From positions 1 through 7,367 of the forward strand of contig JAMOQA010000502.1 of assembly GCA_027064265.1 (NCBI GenBank): a stretch of DNA of 7,367 bases. The letters are read 5' to 3'. Below, in pieces: positions 1-4,648 of the stretch. The stretch is from Acidobacteriota bacterium (GTDB lineage: Bacteria; Acidobacteriota; Polarisedimenticolia; J045). Under the pieces are notes generated by a model. That model did not search any database. It saw only the letters and a program-made list of their open reading frames with translations, and had not been told where the DNA came from. The position numbers and the translations under genes were made by a program. Every line of letters starts with the position of its first letter. Within the stretch, counting starts at the first letter, position 1.

Positions 1-813
1 CCGCTTCGTGCCATCCGGCAGCCGGCGGATCACCTGGACCCGGCTCTCGTTGGCCCGGTCGGTCGTGCCTCCCGCCGCGGTCACCGCCTGGAGCAGGGTG
101 ATCTCCTCGTCGGCGAAGAACTCCTTCACGCCGGGCTGCTGGACCGCGCCGTTGACGTAGATGCGGATCTTCCGCTGGTAGGGGACCATGATGATGTCCC
201 CGGGCTGGAGGGGGACGTTGAGCATCGGGTCCGCTTCGTAGACCAGCTTCTCCGCGTCGATCTCGATCCGCTCCTCCCCCGGCGGCGCGTACGGCCGAAG
301 GATGTAGATCTTCTTCCCGGCCCGGTCGGAAAGGCCCCCCGCCTCGCCGATCATGTCGAGGAGGGTCTTCTGGCCGAGCATCGGGTACAGGCCGCCCCGG
401 TTCACGGCGCCCTGCACGCTGACCCGGCGGGAGACGAACTCCTTGATGAAGACCGTCACCTGGGGGTTCTTCACCAGGTGGCGGTCCTGGAGCATCCGGG
501 CGATCTGGGCCTCGGCCTGCTCGGGGGTCAGGCCGCCGACCTGGATCTTGCCGAGGAGAGGCAGGGTGATCGCCCCCTCGGTGTTGACCCGGACGGTCCG
601 GTTCAGCTGGTCCAGCTCGAAGACCGAGATTTCCAGCAGGTCGTGGGCCCCGATCACGTAGTCGGCGACGTTGGCGTCCCGGGGAACCGCGAAGACCCGG
701 GTCGGGGACGCGGGCGCCCCGGTGGGCGGGACGGTTCCGGCGGGTTCCCCGGCCTGGACGAGGGGCGTGACGGCCAGGATGGCGAAAACCAGGAGAATGC
801 AGGTGGCGCGCAT
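1..813 (-). CDS. Wza-like polysaccharide export protein (Poly_export + SLBB), C-terminus cut by window edge
   Basis: The visible 271 residues look like the periplasmic part of an outer-membrane polysaccharide export channel of the Wza/KpsD/EpsE type. Residues 1-21 form a signal peptide ending VQA|GE. A Poly_export domain covers about 50-125 (key stretch DYVIGAHDLLEISVFE). A first SLBB-like domain covers about 129-175 (VSVQGAVNRGGLYP, then IGEAGGLSDRAG) and a second starts near 216 (IYVNGAVQQPG, then AVTAAGGTTDRA). The ATG at 813 has GAGGAG five bases upstream (819-824), and only 20 bp separate it from the stop of the barrel gene before it, so the two are almost certainly co-transcribed. Classical Wza is a lipoprotein, but here the only early Cys is residue 5, too close to the start for a lipobox, so the mature protein is probably not lipidated. 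The C-terminal membrane helix would lie outside the window. The family call is firm; the polymer exported is unknown. Confidence 0.93.
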   Translation of the reverse strand, partial: MRATCILLVFAILAVTPLVQAGEPAGTVPPTGAPASPTRVFAVPRDANVADYVIGAHDLLEISVFELDQLNRTVRVNTEGAITLPLLGKIQVGGLTPEQAEAQIARMLQDRHLVKNPQVTVFIKEFVSRRVSVQGAVNRGGLYPMLGQKTLLDMIGEAGGLSDRAGKKIYILRPYAPPGEERIEIDAEKLVYEADPMLNVPLQPGDIIMVPYQRKIRIYVNGAVQQPGVKEFFADEEITLLQAVTAAGGTTDRANESRVQVIRRLPDGTKR

Positions 814-833
814 GGCAACTCCTCGTCCACGGG

Positions 834-2120
834 TCAGAACGTATAGCGACCCGTGGTCATAATGTAGGTCTGTCGGTCGCTGGCCCAAATCTCGTTCGAG
901 GTCCGGTCCCGGACCCCGTACCGGATCCCCAGGTCGACCCCCCCGGGCAGCCGGAGCAGCACGCCGAAAAAAGTCTCCTTGATCTCGTCGTGGCGTCGCC
1001 TGCCGACCAGCGTGATCGTGCCCTTTTCCGGCCAGTCCAGCTTGCGCATGCTCCAGCCGGCCTGCACGCCCCAGATGGCGCCGAGGTAACTGTCCATCCG
1101 CAGGCTGCGCAGCCGGTACTCGTAGTACAGGTTGTTCTGGTAGGTGGAGAACCGGACGTCCCGTTCCACCTTGCCGGTGAACTTCGTCGTCCCGGTCGGT
1201 CTCCAGGAGACCTGCGCCCGGCTGACGGACCCGTCGAACTCCCTGTAGGGGAACGTCCGGTGGACGGCCCGGAGGTTCGCCTTGCCGAACGAGATCCGGC
1301 CCGAGAGGAACGACTTCGGGCGCAGCTCGAGACCGATCTCCCGGCGCCGCTCCCGGCTGTCCCTCCCCAGCTCGTCGTAGACGAAGTCGTCTTCCCGTGA
1401 GCGATACCGGAAGAACAGGCGCGCCGTGCCCCGCGGCCGCCACCCGATCTCCACCGAGGTCTCCGACTGGTCCCGGTCGAGGGCCTGGCCGATCGTCACC
1501 TCCTGCCAGGTGCCGTCCCCGTCCGGGTCGACCCGGTAGAGGTAGTCCGGGTCGGTGTAGCGGATCCGGTTCGCCCGGACCTCCCCGTAGAGGTCGACCT
1601 TCTCGCTGACGAACAGGCGCAGGCCCTGGCGCAGGTCGCGGCTGTCCCGCCGGGTCCGTTCGTCGATCTCGGAGTTCGGGCGCTGCCGGTAGGTCCACCA
1701 GCGGACCTTCGTCGTCAGGAGGAACCGGTTCAGGAAGATGTCCAGCTGGGTCTTGAGGTCGTTGTCCGCGTGGTTGAGGTTCGAGTGGCGAACGAAGACC
1801 TCCCCGGAGAGCTTGTCGTGGATCGTCAGGGCGACCCGGTGGCCGAAACGGGTCTGGGCGGTCACGTCCGGGCCCAGGCGGATGACGAAGTCGCTCTCCG
1901 GTTTCCGGAACTCCTCGGGCACGAGGTAGATGTTGTCGTCGTACCCGATGTGGTCGATCACGAACAGGGGCTGGACGAGGAAGGGACCCCACCGGCGGCC
2001 TTCTTCCATCTCGGGGAACGGCCGGTCCCGGGTAGGCGTCTGGCCGAACGCGGCGGGAGCGAGGGCGAGCCCCGTGAGCAGCAGGAGCAGGGTGAAGGAA
2101 GTCCGCCGTCCTCGAACCAT
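834..2120 (-). CDS. Outer-membrane beta-barrel protein of an exopolysaccharide locus (BBP2/EpsL-like)
   Basis: A 428-residue outer-membrane barrel. Residues 1-26 are a signal peptide: a basic start, a Leu run (TLLLLLTGLALAPAAFG), and probable cleavage before Gln-Thr-Pro. The mature part alternates hydrophobic and polar residues, with many Arg and aromatic residues, and ends GRYTF, the C-terminal Phe typical of BAM substrates. The stretch GYDDNIYL near residue 59 followed by SDFVIRLGPDV recalls the start of putative beta-barrel porin 2 (BBP2_2, PF10082) and EpsL-type proteins found beside Wza homologues; this is from memory, not a search. The start at 2120 is chosen over an in-frame start 24 codons upstream because it has GGGAGG just before it and begins the signal peptide directly. 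It lies 20 bp ahead of the exporter gene, which supports a role as an export or secretin-like companion. One loop carries an Asp-rich DPDGDG motif (1512-1529) that could bind calcium. Barrel call strong; precise family moderate. Confidence 0.82.
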   Translation of the reverse strand: MVRGRRTSFTLLLLLTGLALAPAAFGQTPTRDRPFPEMEEGRRWGPFLVQPLFVIDHIGYDDNIYLVPEEFRKPESDFVIRLGPDVTAQTRFGHRVALTIHDKLSGEVFVRHSNLNHADNDLKTQLDIFLNRFLLTTKVRWWTYRQRPNSEIDERTRRDSRDLRQGLRLFVSEKVDLYGEVRANRIRYTDPDYLYRVDPDGDGTWQEVTIGQALDRDQSETSVEIGWRPRGTARLFFRYRSREDDFVYDELGRDSRERRREIGLELRPKSFLSGRISFGKANLRAVHRTFPYREFDGSVSRAQVSWRPTGTTKFTGKVERDVRFSTYQNNLYYEYRLRSLRMDSYLGAIWGVQAGWSMRKLDWPEKGTITLVGRRRHDEIKETFFGVLLRLPGGVDLGIRYGVRDRTSNEIWASDRQTYIMTTGRYTF

Positions 2121-2211
2121 GTCACCTCCCGGCCCGGTCGCGATCCCGAACCCCCCGAAGTCTAGCTGCCGCGAGAGGTTCCCGCGACGCACGGCCGCCG
2201 GGCACGAGAAA

Positions 2212-2239
2212 CCCCGTCCGCCGCCCCGGGCGGACGGGG
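2212..2239 (-). terminator. GC-rich hairpin, possible terminator or attenuator inside the export operon
   Basis: A perfect 11-bp inverted repeat: CCCCGTCCGCC at 2212-2222 pairs with GGCGGACGGGG at 2229-2239, leaving a 6-base loop. Read on the minus strand, the stem is followed by TTTCTC. The other strand has no T-run, so the polarity fits transcripts coming from the upstream small membrane-protein gene, whose stop is about 25 bp before the stem. The T-run is short and interrupted, so termination may be partial, which would lower expression of the barrel and exporter relative to the first gene. The stem is seen directly; its function is inferred. Confidence 0.55.
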
Positions 2240-2263
2240 AACCCGGTGGGCCGTTCGAGGGGC

Positions 2264-2815
2264 TCAGCGCGGCGGGAAGGAATCGCTGGCCGGCGGCTCG
2301 TCCTCGCGGGTCTCGGTGTTGTCCGAGAGGCTGTCCGCTCCCACGGCGATCACGACGGCGGCGGCCACCAGGGTGACCGTCGCGCCGATCGGCGTGGCGA
2401 TCCAGGCGGCGAAGCCGGACGAGGCGGCCGGGGCCTCCGCGGGAGCATCCGCTCCCGGCAGGGCCAGCACCACCGGCGTCGCGTCACCGGTGCGGGCCGT
2501 CACCCGGGCGGCGGCGACCGGGGTCTCCTCCTCCGGGCGGACCAGCACCAGCAGGTACTCCCCGGCGGGGAGGTCGCCCAGGTCGAACCGGCCCCGGCGA
2601 TCGGTCACGGCCGTCGCCACCGGGGTCTTCTCGCCCGACGGGAGCGCCCGGACCTCGAGGCCCTTCGCGGGCGTGCGAAGGTCGGCGCCGAAGACCGCGC
2701 CGGCCAGGTGGGCGTTCCGCGACGCCGCCGGGGCGGCGAGCACCGAGGGGAGGGTGCCGGCCGCGAGGGCGAGGCACAGGACGGCAGCGAGGAACGAGCG
2801 GAGACCGAGGGGCAT
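2264..2815 (-). CDS. Small exported membrane protein with carboxypeptidase-regulatory-like domain
   Basis: A 183-residue protein with a signal peptide (about 1-28, ending VLAAPA). A single carboxypeptidase-regulatory-like, Ig-type beta-sandwich domain covers about 36-120 and shows the typical signature GRFDLGDLPAGEYLLVLV at 75-92. An Ala/Pro linker follows. A hydrophobic segment at about 137-160 (ATVTLVAAAVVIAVG) looks like a transmembrane helix, and the protein ends in an acidic, Pro-rich tail of about 23 residues. Domain and membrane anchor are consistent with a periplasm-facing protein held in the inner membrane. The ATG at 2815 has AAGGAGG (2825-2831) nine bases upstream; longer in-frame versions would lack a signal peptide. 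It is the first gene of the minus-strand export module and probably supports assembly or envelope anchoring, but no enzymatic residues are recognisable and I assign no specific role. Confidence 0.8.
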   Translation of the reverse strand: MPLGLRSFLAAVLCLALAAGTLPSVLAAPAASRNAHLAGAVFGADLRTPAKGLEVRALPSGEKTPVATAVTDRRGRFDLGDLPAGEYLLVLVRPEEETPVAAARVTARTGDATPVVLALPGADAPAEAPAASSGFAAWIATPIGATVTLVAAAVVIAVGADSLSDNTETREDEPPASDSFPPR

Positions 2816-2844
2816 GGAACCGAACCTCCTTGGGTGGCAGAGCG

Positions 2845-2874
2845 GCCGGACCCGGACCCGGGGGCCTGTCCGGC
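2845..2874 (-). other. Inverted repeat in the leader of the export operon
   Basis: GCCGGAC at 2845-2851 is exactly complementary to GTCCGGC at 2868-2874 across a 16-base GC-rich loop. If transcription begins at the AT island near 2935, this would sit in the 5' leader of the minus-strand operon, 14-20 bases upstream of its Shine-Dalgarno sequence. Such stems are easily found by chance at this base composition, so the annotation is tentative. Confidence 0.22.
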
Positions 2875-2929
2875 GGGGCTTCCCGTTGCTAGGATAGCCC
2901 GCCCCCCTCGGGGACGGGCGGCGTGGCGC

Positions 2930-2962
2930 GACAAATATACCGGATCGGCCCGGGATGCAACG
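2930..2962. promoter_or_regulatory. Divergent promoter island between the export operon and pyrE
   Basis: The 156-bp gap between the divergent starts at 2815 and 2972 is very GC-rich except for ACAAATATAC at 2931-2940. On the minus strand this gives TATATT (2934-2939), five of six matches to a -10 box, preceded by TTGCAT (2955-2960) at a short 15-bp spacing; this could start the export operon with a leader of about 110 bases. On the plus strand the same island offers AAATAT or TATACC for pyrE, but no convincing -35 box. The pyrE Shine-Dalgarno GGGAGG lies at 2962-2967. The island is seen directly; start sites are inferred. Confidence 0.35.
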
Positions 2963-2971
2963 GGAGGCGCG

Positions 2972-3532
2972 ATGAATCCTGCGGAGTGGAGGCAGCGGCT
3001 GGCGGAACTCCTTCGGGAACTGTCCCTTCGGCGCGGGACGTTCGTCCTCGCTTCCGGCCGGACGTCGAACTACTACCTGGACTGCCGCAGGACGACCCTG
3101 CACCCGGAGGGGGCGGTCCTCGTCGGCCGTCTCGTGCTCCGGGCCATCGTCGAGCAGGGCTGGAACCCGGTTGCCGTCGGCGGGATGACCCTTGGCGCCG
3201 ACCCGATCGCCACCGCGGCCTCGGTCGTCTCCTGGCTGGAGGGCCCGGCTCCCGTCGCCGCCTTCCTCGTGCGGAAGGAAGCGAAGGACCACGGTACGGG
3301 GCGGCGCATCGAGGGGGCCCCGGAAAAGGGCAGTCCGGTGGTACTGGTCGAGGACGTGATCACTACCGGGGGAAGCTCGCTCCGGGCCCTCGAGGCCTGC
3401 CGGGAGGAAGGGCTCGAGGTCCTCGGGCTCGTGGCGATCGTCGACCGGCAGGAAGGGGGCAGGGAGAACCTCGAGGAAGCCGGCCTGCCGGTTTCCTCGC
3501 TCTTCACCGCGCGGGAGCTGCTCGGGGACTGA
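2972..3532 (+). CDS. pyrE: Orotate phosphoribosyltransferase
   Basis: Cytoplasmic enzyme of de novo pyrimidine synthesis that joins orotate to PRPP, giving orotidine 5'-phosphate and pyrophosphate. The 186 residues match the family's size and motif order: the orotate/PRPP-binding N-terminal motif TFVLASGRTSNYYLDCR (23-39), GGMTLGADPIATA (70-82), the mobile catalytic loop RKEAKDHG (101-108) with the expected Arg, two Lys and His, and the PRPP signature VVLVEDVITTGGSS (123-136) with the Glu-Asp pair at 127-128. The ATG at 2972 is preceded by GGGAGG four bases away; longer in-frame versions run into the divergent intergenic region. No other pyrimidine gene is visible, so it stands alone here, transcribed away from the export module. 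A downstream gap of 182 bp separates it from the next gene, so it may be monocistronic. No key residue is missing. Confidence 0.97.
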   Translation: MNPAEWRQRLAELLRELSLRRGTFVLASGRTSNYYLDCRRTTLHPEGAVLVGRLVLRAIVEQGWNPVAVGGMTLGADPIATAASVVSWLEGPAPVAAFLVRKEAKDHGTGRRIEGAPEKGSPVVLVEDVITTGGSSLRALEACREEGLEVLGLVAIVDRQEGGRENLEEAGLPVSSLFTARELLGD

Positions 3533-3543
3533 TCCCCGGGCAT

Positions 3544-3582
3544 CCTGTCCACCTGTCCGGACAGGTTGTCCGGGAGCCGGAC
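3544..3582. promoter_or_regulatory. TGTCC/GGACA palindrome cluster: operator or mutually exclusive hairpins
   Basis: A perfect 16-bp palindrome, ACCTGTCCGGACAGGT, occupies 3551-3566, and further copies of the unit flank it: TGTCC at 3546-3550 and 3567-3571, and CCGGAC at 3577-3582. As RNA, three overlapping stems are possible: 3544-3550 with 3559-3565 (7 bp), 3557-3563 with 3567-3573 (7 bp, 3-base loop) and 3568-3573 with 3577-3582 (6 bp, 3-base loop). No T-run follows, so it is not a classic terminator of pyrE. A gapless palindrome suits a dimeric DNA-binding regulator. The gap 3533-3714 otherwise holds only the promoter-like element listed separately. Confidence 0.5.
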
Positions 3583-3647
3583 GGCACGGCGGCCCGTCCC
3601 GGAGGCGCTTTCCGGGCAAGTTCCGGTCTGTCAGTACGTTGAGTTTT

Positions 3648-3663
3648 GCGCACGGCTCTTGCT
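3648..3663 (+). promoter_or_regulatory. Sigma-54-like -24/-12 element upstream of the repeat-protein pair
   Basis: GCGCACGGCTCTTGCT matches the sigma-54 consensus TGGCACG-R-N3-TTGCW at every defined position except the first two. One of those is the first G of the normally near-invariant GG, which is a serious weakness. The spacing between the -24 and -12 halves is correct, a start near 3674 would give a leader of about 40 bases before the ATG at 3715, and the palindrome at 3551-3566 would be centred about 115 bases upstream, a usual place for an enhancer-binding protein. A weak sigma-70 alternative is TTGAGT (3639-3644) with TACTCC (3663-3668) at 18-bp spacing. Confidence 0.28.
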
Positions 3664-3714
3664 ACTCCCCGGGGTGCCGGGAGGATCCGGCCACCATTCG
3701 AGGAGGAGCAGAGC

Positions 3715-4131
3715 ATGGTTCGCGAGCCGTTCCACGAGGACCTCGTCGAGGAGCTGACCCGCCTCGTCGGGCGGCCGGCCCCGATCATGCGGGAGCTTCT
3801 CTCCCGGTTTCTCGCGGTCGTCGCTGCCCGGCTCGACGATGGCACCGCCGACGGCCTGTGGGCGTTTCCGTTGACGGCGTGGCACGCCCTTGCCCCCGAC
3901 CACCCGGTGGCCCGGGAGACCTGGGACCACCTGCGGGGCGTCGGTCTCTCCGACGAGGAGATCTTCACGGCCCTCGCCGTCATCGACGATCACGTGCGGC
4001 GGCGGTACGGGAACCGCGCCTGGCACGGGGCGGACGAGTGGCTCCATCGCCTCGCGGGCCGGTACGACCTGGACCTGCCGCCGGTGACGGCCTCCCCGGC
4101 GGCCGGCGCGGAACGCGCGCGGGCGAGCTGA
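3715..4131 (+). CDS. Small helical protein with two internal repeats (DUF2267-like spacing), function unknown
   Basis: A 138-residue protein I do not recognise as a named gene. It has no signal peptide or membrane segment, so it is probably cytoplasmic. It appears mainly helical and contains two copies of one motif. The first is centred on VGRPAPIMRELLSRFLAVVA, with Gly19, Leu29, Val36 and Arg39. The second is centred on VGLSDEEIFTALAVIDDHVR, with Gly77, Leu87, Val94 and Arg97. The Gly-to-Leu-to-Val-to-Arg spacing (10, 7, 3) is identical in both copies and in both repeats of the next gene, so the two genes look like diverged duplicates. The register of Leu, Arg, Ala and Leu resembles DUF2267 proteins, from memory only. 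The tail (121-138) is Ala/Pro-rich and probably disordered. The ATG at 3715 is chosen because AGGAGGAG lies six bases upstream at 3701-3708; an upstream TTG start at 3646 lacks such a site. Confidence 0.75.
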   Translation: MVREPFHEDLVEELTRLVGRPAPIMRELLSRFLAVVAARLDDGTADGLWAFPLTAWHALAPDHPVARETWDHLRGVGLSDEEIFTALAVIDDHVRRRYGNRAWHGADEWLHRLAGRYDLDLPPVTASPAAGAERARAS

Positions 4132-4154
4132 TTCCCGGCCGCCGGCCCCGGGAA
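4132..4154 (+). other. Intercistronic hairpin between the two repeat-protein genes
   Basis: TTCCCGG at 4132-4138 pairs with CCGGGAA at 4148-4154 across a 9-base GC-rich loop, directly after the stop codon of the first gene. There is no T-run after it, only a purine-rich stretch leading into the next Shine-Dalgarno sequence, so it more likely stabilises or tunes a two-gene transcript than ends it. Function is inferred. Confidence 0.3.
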
Positions 4155-4182
4155 GCCGGAAAGGAAAAGGAGGAGAGAGGCG

Positions 4183-4638
4183 ATGGAACCGGATCGTGGT
4201 ACCGGGTCGAGGCAGGAACCGGCCACCGAGACGCGCCGGGAATCGCGGCGAGCCGTCGAGCTGCGCGAGGCGCTGGGCGAGGCCACCGGGCTGGCCCCGG
4301 CAGACGTGACGGCCGGTCTCGTGGCCCTGGCGGAGGCGATCCGCCACCGGTTCTCGCCGGCGATCGAGGTCGCTCTCTTCTCCTGGGTGCCGGAATGCTG
4401 GGTCCTCGCCACCCGCCCCCGGAACCGGGATGCCGCCCACCAGGTGCGGGGCCGCGAGGCCCTGGTGCGCTGGATGGTGGACGCGGGAATGCCCGAAGGG
4501 GTGGTCGAGCCGTTCCTCGCGACCTTCATGAGGCACGTTTCCCGCCGCTGCGGAACCCCCCTTGCCGACCAGGTCGTCCGGCGTGTCCCGGAACTCGAGG
4601 AATTCCTGCGGGAAGGGGAGCCCGCGCCCACCCACTGA
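4183..4638 (+). CDS. Second internally duplicated helical protein (DUF2267-like spacing), function unknown
   Basis: A 151-residue, probably cytoplasmic protein with a charged, Arg/Glu-rich N-terminus (1-27) and no signal or membrane segment. Two repeats are clear. Repeat 1 runs from about 26 to 71 (TGLAPADVTAGLVALAEAIR, then VPE) and repeat 2 from about 94 to 137 (AGMPEGVVEPFLATFMRHVS, then VPE). From the Gly-Leu/Met pair to the closing Val-Pro-Glu, both repeats are exactly 34 residues long, and both share Leu, Val/Ile and Arg at offsets 10, 17 and 20 from the Gly. This L-x6-[LIV]-x2-R pattern ending in a hydrophobic-Pro pair fits my memory of DUF2267, whose members are themselves duplicated, but no search was possible. 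It follows the previous gene by 51 bp, with AAGGAGG at 4167-4173 nine bases before the ATG, so an operon is likely. Its stop is 10 bp from the stop of the convergent lipoprotein gene. Confidence 0.78.
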   Translation: MEPDRGTGSRQEPATETRRESRRAVELREALGEATGLAPADVTAGLVALAEAIRHRFSPAIEVALFSWVPECWVLATRPRNRDAAHQVRGREALVRWMVDAGMPEGVVEPFLATFMRHVSRRCGTPLADQVVRRVPELEEFLREGEPAPTH

Positions 4639-4648
4639 GCGTTCCCGG

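Noticed and set aside
353..862. Three plus-strand frames opposite the exporter gene
   Set aside because: They are antisense shadows of a gene with clear Poly_export and SLBB motifs.
2246..2971. Long upstream extension of pyrE to 2246
   Set aside because: The extension covers the opposite-strand membrane-protein gene and the promoter island, has no homology-like content, and the ATG at 2972 has a proper Shine-Dalgarno sequence at the family's usual N-terminus.
3551..3566. Lux box (LuxR-type quorum-sensing site)
   Set aside because: The halves ACCTGT and ACAGGT match the classic lux box ends, but only 4 bp separate them instead of about 8, and no luxR or luxI gene is visible.
2816..3619. Upstream extension of the small membrane-protein gene on the minus strand
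   Set aside because: The extension runs through pyrE on the opposite strand and would bury the signal peptide; the ATG at 2815 has AAGGAGG in front.
3646..3714. TTG start at 3646 giving a longer first repeat protein
   Set aside because: It overlaps the promoter-like element, lacks a Shine-Dalgarno sequence, and adds residues unlike the rest; AGGAGGAG is correctly placed for the ATG at 3715.
3631..4635. Minus-strand frame of 334 codons opposite both repeat genes
   Set aside because: Composition is shadow-like, and the plus-strand frames have strong Shine-Dalgarno sequences and conserved repeat spacing.
4639..4648. Bidirectional terminator between the convergent genes
   Set aside because: Only 10 bp separate the two stop codons and I see no convincing stem with T-runs there.
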